Below, in pieces: positions 1-10,817 of a DNA stretch of 64,000 nucleotides. Location: the NCBI GenBank assembly GCA_036674765.1, contig JARVKI010000018.1:186001-250000 (forward strand), written 5' to 3'. The position numbers and the translations under genes were made by a program. The notes below the pieces were generated by a model, which saw nothing but the letters and a program-made list of their open reading frames with translations, did not search any database and was not told the DNA's origin. Every line of letters begins with the position of its first letter. Within the stretch, counting starts at the first letter, position 1. The DNA comes from Seiridium cupressi. Taxonomy: Eukaryota; Ascomycota; Sordariomycetes; Amphisphaeriales; Sporocadaceae.

Positions 1-563
1 TCGGTCTCGATATGCGCAGTGCTTCCCGTGTATACTTCATCAGCCCTGTGCTTAACCCGCAAGTTGAGGCCCAGGCCATCGGCCGTGCACGCCGTATCAG
101 CCAGCAGAAGCCGGTGACGGTGGAGACGTTGGTCCTCCGTGACAGTATTGAAGAGGTCATGGTTGAACGTCGCAGACACATGACCCAAGCCGAGCACCGC
201 AAGGTCAAAAATATCCTCGACGACAAGCCGATGCATGACTGGATCCTCAATGCCAAGATAATTCCCCTGCCTGACGTCGAGGACAACGTGGCACAGACCG
301 CCCGACTGAAGGTGCCACAGTTCGTGTTTGGCCGAGGCTTTGGCCGCGAATCGGATCCGGACGCGGACCTCATCATGGAGAGGGAGGATGAGGTTGCAGC
401 TGGCACTCAGCGTTTACCAGCCCCACTAAAGCTTGGTGGTCTCAAGAGATCTCGTACTTCGACACCAACTCCTGGCACTGGAGCAGATGGTGCAGAACTC
501 GAGGTCGCTCCTGTGGCTAAGAAGAAGAAAACCGTTCGGGTTGCATTCGCAGATGATGCATGA
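1..563 (+). CDS. SNF2-family helicase/ATPase-like protein, C-terminal part (5' partial)
   Basis: The open frame enters from the left edge (codons begin at base 3) and stops at 561-563; the gene start lies outside the window. The first residues, GLDMRSASRVYFISPVLNPQ followed by QAIGRARRISQQ, match helicase motifs V and VI of the SNF2/Rad5-like C-terminal helicase domain, with the motif VI arginine pair in GRARR. After the helicase end come about 130 residues of low-complexity tail and a basic KKKK stretch near the C-terminus that could be a nuclear localisation signal. Family knowledge: these proteins use ATP to remodel chromatin or protein-DNA complexes in the nucleus. The subfamily cannot be decided from this fragment. 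It converges with the P5C dehydrogenase gene downstream. Confidence 0.8.
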   Translation, partial: GLDMRSASRVYFISPVLNPQVEAQAIGRARRISQQKPVTVETLVLRDSIEEVMVERRRHMTQAEHRKVKNILDDKPMHDWILNAKIIPLPDVEDNVAQTARLKVPQFVFGRGFGRESDPDADLIMEREDEVAAGTQRLPAPLKLGGLKRSRTSTPTPGTGADGAELEVAPVAKKKKTVRVAFADDA

Positions 564-1036
564 ACCACATTGTAGGCCCCGTATCGGCAGCTGGATGTGC
601 CAGACTAATTAGGCGTTCGTTAAACGTGTCGTTGTATACAGTAGAATCAGGGATGAGGGATGTTTGATAAATACCCAAACAGCTAAGGATACAGCTGGCT
701 TATGCGAGATTGCCATTTCAGTGAAATGTTGGACTGAACAAGTTTGATTCCTACAGACATGGATTATCAATTATTTGCTATCATAGGGCCTTTGGCTATA
801 GCTCACAAGCAAGATTCACCACCCATGACCAGAACGATCAAATACTAGCAGAAATAGTAGTGAAAGTATACTTCAATATCATTCTATGCTAGGGTAGTAC
901 CGAAACAGATCGCAAAACGCCTCCAAAACAAGCCCTGTGTGGGCCTTGGTACAGCTCTCACACACACTATCTACAATGCATTTTATGAGACTTCGTGAAT
1001 CATGATCACCCCTAATGCTCTTTTGTGGCAACCACT
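564..1036. other. Intergenic, convergent 3' ends
   Basis: Shared 3' flank of the helicase gene (+) and the P5C dehydrogenase gene (-). Moderately AT-rich, no open frame that looks coding; I see nothing beyond likely 3' UTRs. Confidence 0.6.
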
Positions 1037-2960
1037 TTACACGTCGTTGCTCGGGTATCCAACTTTCCTCGTGGGTCCAAACTCCTCCTTGATGCTTCTC
1101 ATGCTCACGAACCTCGTGAGGAAGCTTCCGCTACCGGCCTTGTCGTTGGTGCCACTGGCGCGGGCACCACCGAAAGGCTGCTGTCCGACAACGGCGCCTG
1201 TGCTCTTGCAGTTGATGTAGAAGTTACCAGCGCTGTTCCTCAGCGCGTTCTCGGCAAGGACGACGGCGTTGCGGTCGGATGCGAACACGGCACCGGTCAG
1301 ACCATACTCACCCGTCGAGTCAACGAGCTTGCATGCATCGGCAAAGGCGGTTGCGGGGTCCGCGGAAGTATCATCGTAGACGTATGCGACAAGAACGGGA
1401 CCGAACAACTCTGTGGTGAAGAGCTTGTGGTCTGGGGTCTTGGCTTCGTAGATGGTCGGGTGGATGAAGTATCCCTTGCTGGAGTCATGCTTGCCTCCGA
1501 CGAGGAGGGTGAGCTCCGAGTCGTTCTTGGCTTCGTCGATGACATTTGATAGCTTCTGGAAGCTGGGCTTGTGGATGACGGGGCCGATGAAGTTCTCTGC
1601 GGCTGAAGGCTCGCCGATCTTGAGAGCCTCGGTCTCGGCCACCAGCTTCTCCTTGAACTCGGGCCAGACGGACTTGGGCACATAAAGTCTGCTCGTGGCA
1701 CTGCACTTCTGGCCTTGGTACTCGAAGGCACCACGCACCGTCTGGATGGCTGCGTTCTCAATATCGGCACTGCTGTGGACCAAGTGGAAGTTCTTGCCAC
1801 CAGTCTCGCCCACAATGCGCGGGTAGCCCTTGTATCGTCCCTCGGCGGTACCTTGGCCAATGGCGCCGTATAGCTTGCGGAATACGGATGTGCTACCGGT
1901 GTAATGCAGAGCTGCGAACTCCTTGTGTGCCAGCACGGTCTGGGTGACCTCCTCAGGTGGGCCAGGGACGAACTGGATGACGTCCTTGGGAAGGCCGGCT
2001 TCAAGGAGGATGTTGTAGAGCAACCAACTAGAGGCGACGGCCGAGTCGGATGGCTTCCAGACCACGACGTTGCCAAGGAGTGCCGGAGCTCCAACCAGGT
2101 TACCGCTGATGGCTGTGAAGTTGAAGGGAGAGACGGCGTACACAAAACCCTCGAGAGGTCGGTACTCCACCCTGTTCCAGACACCTGGAGCGTGGTGGGC
2201 GGGCTGTTGTGCGTACATCTCCTCGGCATACGAGACGTTAAAGCGGAAGAAATCGCACAGCTCGGCGGCCGAGTCGATCTCAGCTTGCCATGCGTTCTTG
2301 CCCTGGCCGAGCATGGTAGCAGCCATTATTTCGTATCGGTACTTGGTGGAGATGAGGTCTGCGGCCTTGAGGAAGACTGCCGCACGGTCGGCGAAGGGAA
2401 GCGAAGCCCAGGCCTCCTTTGCAGCCAGGGCTGACTTGATGGCATCGTTGATGTGTTCGGGTGTTGCCAGGGAGTATGTTGCGATGGCTTGGGAGTGGTT
2501 GGAGGGGTTGAATTGCTGCGAGGTCTTGGATGTCTTGATCTACTCGTTTGTCAATACGTATACTTTTTGATCAGACCCTTGGTCTTCATACCTCCTTGCC
2601 ACCAATCACCAGGGGAATTTCCAGGGGAAGCTTCTGCTGGAGGTTATCGACTGCGGCGTAGAGGCCTTGTCGTTGCTCTGAACCTTTGGCATAGTGTTGC
2701 TATCCTCTCGTTAGCCTACCATTCGTAAAGCCCGGTAGCAGGTGGAAAGAGCAACATACGTTCGGCTCGTTGAGCACCTTGGGGACCTTGAAAGCAGCCA
2801 AGTTGGCCATGCTGTTTGTTGTGCTGAGAGTCCTCCGGGCGGTCAAAGATGCTTGTAGTGATACAGCTCGTCTTGCGGTGGTGCGGGCAGTCAGCGGCGC
2901 ACCGGCCTGAAATACCCTCGACAGCGGCATCAAGCCATTGCCCTTGCGAACGGCAGCCAT
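1037..2960 (-). CDS. Delta-1-pyrroline-5-carboxylate dehydrogenase, mitochondrial (P5CDH; PUT2/prnC type)
   Basis: Three exons on the minus strand: 2960-2760, 2699-2592 and 2539-1037, all with GT-AG borders and consistent phase (about 603 aa). The enzyme oxidises P5C to glutamate with NAD+, the second step of proline catabolism in the mitochondrial matrix. The N-terminus is rich in Arg, Ala and Ser without acids, as expected for a mitochondrial presequence, and is followed by the fungal P5CDH opening NLAAFKVPKVLNEPNQHYA. The aldehyde dehydrogenase signatures are present: Glu about 348 in GETGGKN and the catalytic Cys about 382 in GQKCSATSR. The C-terminal GQQPFGGARASGTNDKAG block is typical of P5CDH rather than other ALDHs. 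The ATG at 2960 was chosen as the first in-frame ATG preceding the presequence. No proline oxidase or prn regulator lies nearby, so this is not a classic prn cluster. Confidence 0.93.
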
Positions 2961-4409
2961 GACGAACAGACAAAGTCGGGTTGGAAAGTCGAGTCCCTTG
3001 GTTCCAGGTAGTACTTGCACACCACTATTACTTGATATCCTTCAGTCCTCCTTCCCTCAATGGATTGTCGGAAACGTAACAGGATGGTTCTTTCGCCAAT
3101 TGAAGCTCTGCCCGCAGTTCGTACAACACAGAGATGAATGAAACCACTTCGAAGGTCTTGTCGCCTGTTGGCTGCTCTGATTTATGAAGCTGTCCTGAGA
3201 GAGCTCCGACGCAGTAGCTCGCTCGCTTTGTCTCGGCTTTTCTGAACGGTACGGTGGGGTAGGAAGTATGTCACGTACACTAAGTCTTGAAGCCCAGCGC
3301 TGCGATTGGGCAATGGCAGGGGGTCAGCGCTGCCGGTCCAGAAGCTGTGGTGGGGTCTCCAGGGTCTCTCCGGCCTCCTGGGATGGTAACACAGCGCCGA
3401 TTTTCGGGGGCCGCTTGGATATGCCGTCGAGACAATTCGACCGTATCGACGCAGCGGGCGGCGTACAAAAGTTGCCGACTAAAGATCAACTCTGGTAACG
3501 TTCAAACCCGGCATCAATGGTGTCGAGACGAAGAAGCAGCGGCATACAAGCATAGAAAGTAACACCTCAAGCAGACAGATGGAAAAGCACACAATATCGG
3601 GCGGGCCAGTCTCCGATATCCCATCAGTGATCCCTGCCGAATTTCGCTGCACTTCAATAGATAAGGTTGAATATTGCGGCATGCATGCCAGTTGTTCGTC
3701 GTGCTCGTCCCGTGTGTATGCACTTTGTCCCTTCCAGTATTCGTACCAACTGCCCGTTATCCTGGACAAACTGCTCATCCCCTCCCTTTTTTCCTGACAT
3801 GCACCTGAGCACTGATCTTTGCTAAGAGCAGGTCCTTGTGTTCCAACCTAGGATTTAGTATATTGCACCAGGACCCAGTTTACAGTGGCGGGACCAACAG
3901 CAACGCCCTGAGCCGAGCTTCGGCATGTGGGCCGCTATCGTAGCAGATCTAGCGTCTTCCTAATTTTCGAGCCTCACTTATGCCGACGCTGTTCGAGACG
4001 ATAGACGGCTACCCGTACGACCAGCTCGGCTTACGCTGGCGGACGACCGATTCATGGTCATCAATAGTAAGTCAGGCGATAGATAAACCATTATACACGC
4101 CAGATAACCGAGTCAAGGTAAATGGAGACAAATAGGGATTATTTGATTTTTGAACAGCCACGTCTAGCCTCTGTCCCAATAGTACTACATACACAGAAAC
4201 AAGGAGATCCTCTCCCGCCATCATTATGTGGATCAAACAGTCCGGGTATGATATATTCGCCACCCACATCTCAAACCTCCGCTTCACCTGGTATCTTTTG
4301 TCTCTTTCCTGACCACAAGGCGCCTGCACTCTTACTTCATCTTGTTCTCATCAACCTTGGCCCTTGGCCATGACGCATGACGCCGTATCCTCCTGAACCA
4401 AGTCCACTT
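2961..4409. other. Intergenic: P5CDH upstream region / PhoD-like downstream region
   Basis: About 1.4 kb between two minus-strand genes, so it holds the P5CDH promoter and the 3' flank of the phosphatase gene. One short plus-strand stretch (ATG at 3980, 29 codons, then GTAAGT at 4067) looks mildly coding, and an open frame follows a possible acceptor near 4157, but no recognisable protein results. Nothing else supported. Confidence 0.5.
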
Positions 4410-6947
4410 CTAGTGACCGCCAGTCGAGGCAGTAGCTGTAGTTGGCCTTGCCGCCGTTCCAGGCCTTGAACCTTGACCCGGCAGATGCATGCGGTGGTGA
4501 TGAGGCGGCACGTACTTGCCCACCTGATAATCGAGCACCGGGATCGTTAGGCCGTATGGCTCCGTGTGGCCCTCACGATTGTGTTGGTCGATTTCGACGC
4601 GGATGCAGCAGTCAAGCGAGCCGTCGTTGTTCTTGCCGTGCGTGGACGGCGAGGAGGCCTTGTGTTTCGTGCCCGCACCCAATTCGCCATGATGAAGGAA
4701 TGAATGGCCATCCTTGCCCTCAAAATGTCCAGTCTCTGCAGGAGCTGCGTGTTCCCCATTTGGACCGTTTGCGACACCATTTGCGGCTCCATTCGCCGTG
4801 GCGCCGTGGTTGTTGGGTGAGTTCTCCGTCAATATGGCGTAATTCCGGCTCGGCATGGTAACGTTGTTGGAATTGAGCGTCTTGTTTGAGTTGCCTGGGT
4901 CCTTGTCGAAGAGCTTCATGAGCGTTTCGTCTGTATCTGCGTTTAGATGATGAATCTTGTTGCGCTTCGCCAGCAGATTCGCGATCGCTGCCGGCGGGGG
5001 CTTGTTGACAATTGCCGAGGAAACCACGTTGACCATGTAACGATGATCGTGCTCCGTTGGGATGTTGAGCTTTGGGTTCGAGTAGAATCGTCCCAACGCT
5101 GCGAGATGCACGTCACCGCCCAGGATGGTGATTCTGACTGAAAAGTCCGAGCATATTGCCTGGAGGCGCTCAACAAATCCATTACGCTCTTTCTTGTGCG
5201 TCCTGGCTGTGTAGTGGTCGTCGAGATCATCGAGCAAATCAACACTTCCGTCGAATTTGTTGAAAACACCACCTCCAAAGCCAAATCTTCTGTTTAGGAA
5301 TTTGATAGGCGCAATCAATGGGCTGGTGAAGACGTTCTCTAGCCATGTGAGACGCTGTACATGATTAGCACGGCATCATAGAGCGCTGGATGGTACGCAA
5401 CTTACAGGATAAGCAATAGGAATACCCAGTAGCAGGATCAAGTGCCTATAAGGGACACCTGACTGCTGCGCTGCCTGGAGTTCACTCCGGAGCCTCTGGA
5501 AGATCAAATCATAAGTCTCTGGATGGTTTACCTGATGGCGGGTGCGCTCCGTGCGAGCATCGATACCGAGGAAGGCTATCCGGGCGCCTAGCCTCGAGAA
5601 CATGTTCATGGAGTGTTCTGCAACATAGGGTCCGGGTTTTTGTCCGACGATGTAACCAGGCTCAGAAGGCAATGTGGGTGCGGCGACGAACGTATCCTGG
5701 AGTTGAGCGGCGTCCACACCTTCTCCTGCTTCCATGGTGGCTGGCGCGTCGGTGGTGTACGTCGAAGCAGGGGGTGCCAAGTGATGCTGAAAGAGCATAT
5801 AGTACTTATGGGCGGTGCCACCGATACCACGGAATACGTCACATTTCATGAACTCGTGGATGTAGGATCCAAACCCGTCGATGATATCGTGATCGTCCCA
5901 GATGTTGAGCTGGGGTATTTGACCGTTGGCCTGGGCAAAAGGCTCGGTCCCGTACCACCGGATATAGTTATGCAGATAGTAGTTATCGCACTCATCGCGC
6001 AGCTTGCCAGGGAACAGATATTCCCTTCTCTTCTTAGGATTTGCAATGCTACTCCATTCCCTCAGGGGGCCATCGACTCGGATGCCATCGTTGTAGATCT
6101 GATCACCCCCACCAAGCATCACATGGAAAGGGGATTCCGCATGGCGGCGCAACACGTCGTTCCAGAGGGCAGGGCCACTCCACGCGTCCTCGTCAGTTCC
6201 AACACTGAATCCGTTGCACGAGTGGAACATGATTCTCATCGACTCTGTCGTCGCTGGGATGAAGAAGTAGCTGGTATAGGGCTTCGTCGCGCTCTTGTAC
6301 CGCACGTCGGAGATGGAATACGCCCACTTGGTCTCAACATCGAGCATGTCGCAAGCCAGAGAGAACTGCCAGAAAGTGTTACGTGGGTCGGAATAGAGAC
6401 ATGTGCCTACTACCTCACTGCCGTGCCTGCTGTTGACGGCGCCATTGATATTAGCTCCATTGGCAGCGGAGCCCTCTCCGACGAGACCTTGTTGCCCATG
6501 ACCTTCCTCCACACGGCCTATATGTAGAACTGGCTGGAAATTCTGCGTCTTCCCCCCTCCTGCAGTCACGATGAGCACACTACCGTACCAGACGTTGTTA
6601 TCCATGCGGCGGTAGTTTATAAGAGGACCACAAACGACCTCTTTACCATCAGCGATCGCCGTAGAGTCGCCGAGAGCCCCGTCCGCAGTCGCGTCTTCAT
6701 TGATCACAATGGGCTTGAAGTTGCCCGTCCCATTCGTGGACGGCCGCTCGGGCTCGACCCGCGTCGAATTGAGGAAGTTCGAGAGGTCCTTGGTATCAGC
6801 GCTCGCGGTGTGAGGATCGCGGGCCTCGCCGGCATGACGGGCGAAGGCGCTCGACTCCTGGTGGCGCCATCGACTGTCCGAACGGTACGGGTTGGGACGT
6901 TCGTCCTCGTTGTACGTGTACGGGTCGAGGTGGTCTGGCTGTGACAT
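4410..6947 (-). CDS. PhoD-like phosphatase family protein
   Basis: Two exons, 6947-5406 and 5354-4410, joined in phase 0 at a GTAAGT donor (828 codons including stop). The ATG at 6947 (MSQPDHLDPY) is the first true ATG; the frame upstream has none. The central part carries metallophosphatase-like signatures of the PhoD domain: MLGGGDQIYND (about 290-305), NIWDDHDIIDGFGSY, and after the intron ITILGGDVHLAALGRF, which supply the Asp/His/Asn metal ligands. Flanks are low-complexity: an acidic/Ser-rich N-terminus and a C-terminal tail rich in Asn, Gly and His. Fungal PhoD-like proteins of this length are conserved but mostly uncharacterised. There is no signal peptide, so cytoplasmic or membrane-peripheral location is likely. 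Hydrolase fold is clear; substrate unknown. Confidence 0.85.
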
Positions 6948-8635
6948 TGTTATGGTTTGCGCTGATCGCAAGATGTCAAGTTCTGAGAGACTTGGGAAGG
7001 GTCGCGCAGAAGGTGCAGCTTGGCACAGAGGCAGCAGGCTTGAGCTGCTTTAACCGTCGTCGTGGCTTGGAGGGGACCAGCCGACAGTTGCGCGGTTGGG
7101 GACTTGGCGCTCGCAAAGCAGCCACGTTCTGTGATACGCAGAAACGGTTAACCGGCTTCGAGTTGTGTGATACGCGCCACTTTATAGAGAAACCAACGAA
7201 TACGAAGGGGTTGTGCAAAATCTCCGAGGGTTCGACGCGCAGGTGGTCAAGTGTCTGCAGGTTCTCACGAAGGAATGCAGATGGGCCAATACAGAAGCAC
7301 AGAAGAAGCGGCCTCCCACGATGATCTATCTACTAAGCTGATGGATTGCCAACCAGGACAACTGGTCTGGCCTGAAGGTTGCTCGGCCCACTGTTGGTAG
7401 GGCGACGCACTGGACCGCGATGCACAAGGCGACTTGGCAGGGAAGACGTATGCCAAGACGACAAGGTCCGCGATGGAGGGAGCGATTGCGACGATGCTAA
7501 AATTGACTAAAAAACTCGACTTTCCAATTTCAATGGCCATGGGCATTTGATGATGATGTGTACAATCTAATTGCGAGAGGCGCTCTCTACCACTCTGGCA
7601 ACGGATTTGGCGGATACCTGCTCCATTGGCTTTCTGTGATTCTGATAATGATCAGTCCCCCTCAAAATATTCAGAAGGCCGGAAGGTTTATTTTATTTTA
7701 TTTTCTCGTCCCAAGCTTACATTAGTTCCTAGTCTAGTGTAGGGATTGCGCATAGAGTTCGGATGCGACGTAGTGGCCTGAGCTCCAGGCCAATCTGATT
7801 GTCAGCTCATCTCAATCGAAACAAGACAGGGGCACGCGGGCGGCCGTCGGTCAATATCAGGGATGGGGAGGCCGCCAGAGATAGATCGTTCTTTTGCACG
7901 TGGCTGCGCGGACACACTATGATCTGTCTGAATGGTCGACATGAGGATTGCTGCTAATTCCGCCGGCCGACCAGCGCATTGCACAGCCTTAACTCGGATA
8001 TACATTCTGGCCAAGCAGATCGATCTCCAGATCACCCTTGGGGACACCAGGACACTTGCTGCAGCTGCAAGGTCAGTCAGTCTACAGTGGAGATGGTAAG
8101 CTCCAAGTGCTACCCCTGCTGCATCTGAGCGCCAAATAGTATGACGTTAATTGGATGCCAAGTCGGTTCTAGCGGCATGGTCTTGTCCCAGCTTATGTAG
8201 TCAAAACACTAGAGGATGAGGCTATCGTGATGCTGGAGGACTTACTCGCACCCACTTACAAGACGTATGAAGTCTGCGCAACGACCTTGTACAGAAGCCA
8301 TACGTAAATCAGATATGATCTAGACATCCATGTCTTTGAATCGCCATGCTCAGCATGTGCGAGTAGAAAGAGTTTCTAGTTCGAGAAATATCCTAACGCT
8401 CTCGAGGCATAAAGGTCATATACTGGGCTTATTACAGTACAAGAACTATGACCGTCACTGCGCAAAGATGGACACAATTGTTTCCTCAAGACAGGCTTTT
8501 ATGTATTTACAATTAAATTTCAGATTTATACAGCGCCCAGCGACGGCGTAGATCTCTAAATATAGTCATCTATCGTATGAGATAGTACAAATGGTTAGTT
8601 ATGGTACAGTTCACTCGGGTTTCATGCTTGGCGGG
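6948..8635. other. Intergenic, 1.7 kb
   Basis: Upstream region of the PhoD-like gene and 3' flank of the rhomboid gene. Only short unrelated open frames occur on either strand; a T/A-rich stretch near 7688-7710 resembles a polyadenylation or low-complexity segment. No gene supported. Confidence 0.5.
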
Positions 8636-10414
8636 CTAAGACTGCTTCCCGCCATTCGGTCTGCTCTCCATGACCTTGTTCATCACGTTCACTGTCTTTG
8701 ACAGCTCCTTCTCCCTCTCCGCCCTGGTTCTTGACCGTTCATCCATGTGTTTCTGGACGAGCTCAATACCGAGCAAGCCTGCGGCGATGCCGCCAAAGTG
8801 CGATGCGACATCAAGAATCATAGCCGCCGCAGAGCTAGAGAAGAGACCCGCCCAAATGTGTAGGCCTACCAGAGAACCTAGGAACACCGCACCCGTAGGC
8901 CCAGACAACGGATCTGGCGGATACCCAAAGACCTTGAACTCGTCTTTTCTGTGCGTCCAGAAGAAGGCTGTGACGATTCCGTAGATAGCACCCGAGGCAC
9001 CGAGTGAGGTGTGCTGGATTCCACGCCAAAGGACAAGGTTGAACATGCTCGCCAGGAAGCCGACAGTGCCCGAGGCAAAGTAGAGGGCCAGGAAGTTGCC
9101 GCGACCGATTTCGTCGTGGAGACGGATGCCAAAGAACCAAAGCGCAATCATGTTGCCGGCCAGATGCGTAAAGGACTGGTGTGAGAAGAGGGCACCGATA
9201 AGCTGCAGTGGACGAGGGGTCGCGGGTACCACGATCATGTACCGGTTAAGAATAGACCAAGCAGGCGGGAACTTCCACAGGGCGAATATTGCTGTGTTGA
9301 CGAGCATGAGCGCAATGCAAGTGGCGGCTGCGGGAGGAATATCCGGCCACATCCTCCGCTCTCGCTTGACCGGCGTATAGTAGGCAGCTAGAACGACACA
9401 CGCAGCGAGGACGAGGAGAGTGAAGGTGGTCGCAGGAAGTAACCTTTCCCAAGCCTTCATCTCAGGCGGCGCTGTAAGGTTCGATGTTGCTCGTTCCGCA
9501 TACTTCTGCCTCCACCGGCTCATTGCTTTCGGTTGCGCCATTTCCTTCTGCAAACCACCGATATTCTGGCGGGCTTCTTCCTCTTCGCGCTTGATACGTT
9601 CTTCCTCCTCGCGCTTCTTTCTTTCGGCGCTCAGAGCTTCGTTGCGTTTACGAATTCGGTCGAACACACTTTCTCCATAAGGTGAGCTGTCCTTCTGCTG
9701 CGGCAGACGACCAGTCAGAGTCTTGGGTTGGTCTTCCGGTCCTTCTTCCGTCAGCTCCTTCGGTGGTGGAGGACTTGTCTTCAAAGGGATTGTCTCTTTG
9801 TCTTGCTGCTCCATTTGTTCGTCGTCCTTCACCTGTTCCTCCAGCAGCCTGAGCTCGTCCTCCGCTCGCAGGCCAGCGTTGAGGACCTCGTCGACCGGAA
9901 CATACGTGCGCAAGTATTCCAAAGCCTTGATCTTATCCGCTCCATGGAAAGTAGCCGTGTTCTGCTGCAGGTCCGGGTCGTCCAATGTGCCTGCCACCCT
10001 CCGTCCGTGGATTATTCTGAGTAGCGCATTCGCGTTCGTGGGAGTGATATGAGGGCCGAACACCTGTTTGACTTCTGTCCGATTTAAGTCCTCCTTTCGG
10101 AAAGGCAGTCCCTTTCCATCTTCGTAGTCGTTGGGCAGCTGACTGTAGTGGACAATGGCGCGAAACTTGAATATGGTACGGATCGCGGTTCTCGGTAGAA
10201 GCTGTTCATGTCTCAATGGATTATGCCTGAGAGGCCTTGATAAGCCCAAGCGGCCTAGACTGCTATACGTGCGACATGATTCTGAGGACGTTGCGGTTGC
10301 CGGCGATAGCTGTCGAACAGCTGCGGCGCAAAGGGTCCGTTCGGAATGTCTGCAAATGGCCCGGATTCCGATGTGGAAGCTTGACGGCGGCGCCAGCGAC
10401 GAAAGGATGTTCAT
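8636..10414 (-). CDS. Rhomboid-family intramembrane serine protease, probably mitochondrial
   Basis: Single exon of 592 codons. The N-terminus is basic with many Ser/Arg and no acidic residues for 60 aa, consistent with a mitochondrial presequence. Residues about 245-305 form a long highly charged helix (KKREEEERIKREEEE), a probable coiled coil. The C-terminal third has a set of hydrophobic segments with the rhomboid hallmarks: HLAGNMIALWFFG in the second helix, catalytic Ser474 in GASGAIYG and catalytic His539 in ASHFGGIAAG. Rhomboids cleave substrates inside the membrane; mitochondrial members (Pcp1/PARL) process dynamin-like and Ccp1-type proteins. The long N-terminal part with VHYSQLPNDYEDGKGLPFR and HGRRVAGTLDDPD is a fungal-specific extension, so direct equivalence to yeast Pcp1 is not certain. 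Confidence 0.87.
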   Translation of the reverse strand: MNILSSLAPPSSFHIGIRAICRHSERTLCAAAVRQLSPATATSSESCRTYSSLGRLGLSRPLRHNPLRHEQLLPRTAIRTIFKFRAIVHYSQLPNDYEDGKGLPFRKEDLNRTEVKQVFGPHITPTNANALLRIIHGRRVAGTLDDPDLQQNTATFHGADKIKALEYLRTYVPVDEVLNAGLRAEDELRLLEEQVKDDEQMEQQDKETIPLKTSPPPPKELTEEGPEDQPKTLTGRLPQQKDSSPYGESVFDRIRKRNEALSAERKKREEEERIKREEEEARQNIGGLQKEMAQPKAMSRWRQKYAERATSNLTAPPEMKAWERLLPATTFTLLVLAACVVLAAYYTPVKRERRMWPDIPPAAATCIALMLVNTAIFALWKFPPAWSILNRYMIVVPATPRPLQLIGALFSHQSFTHLAGNMIALWFFGIRLHDEIGRGNFLALYFASGTVGFLASMFNLVLWRGIQHTSLGASGAIYGIVTAFFWTHRKDEFKVFGYPPDPLSGPTGAVFLGSLVGLHIWAGLFSSSAAAMILDVASHFGGIAAGLLGIELVQKHMDERSRTRAEREKELSKTVNVMNKVMESRPNGGKQS

Positions 10415-10817
10415 GATCCTACTTCAGCTCCTTCCCCCAGATCTGACATGGCCCATGAGAGGCGCGTCACTAATGAAACGACTAGAAAGAGGTGGTGGAT
10501 GTGGATGCGTAGACCATTGCAGTGGTCAGAGCCATCATCGATTCGCACTTGGGAAATTTTGGTTGGCAAGTTCCGGTAGCTGCCGGCCGGGTGGGTCCCG
10601 AATGTCCGCCCGTCCCAGTATCACGCTCAAGTTGCCATAAAAGAGACTGACTAGAAAAAAGGTCATTTGTATGGTTCTCATTTTACTGATTTTCATGACT
10701 ATGTTGATGAATCCCCGCCACTTTCATTCCATACAATCTCGATCTTTTAGGACCCCCTAATTTCATAAACCCGGCAATGCTCAAATATAGTCTTCTGCAT
10801 CATCCGACAAGACGGCT
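10415..10817. other. Intergenic, 0.4 kb
   Basis: Promoter side of the rhomboid gene and 3' flank of the carboxypeptidase gene. No other feature seen. Confidence 0.5.

Noticed and set aside
1025..1549. Plus-strand open frame of 174 codons over the P5CDH end
   Set aside because: Antisense shadow of the ALDH C-terminal region.
3980..4373. Possible two-exon plus-strand gene (ATG 3980, donor 4067, open frame from about 4157)
   Set aside because: Splice borders exist, but the translated product resembles nothing known and phase could not be fixed; too weak to list as a gene.
5613..6527. Plus-strand open frame of 304 codons inside the PhoD-like gene
   Set aside because: Fully antisense to strongly supported phosphatase exons with catalytic motifs; typical shadow frame.
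10155..10640. Plus-strand open frame of 161 codons at the rhomboid 5' end
   Set aside because: Overlaps the rhomboid presequence antisense and shows no recognisable protein.
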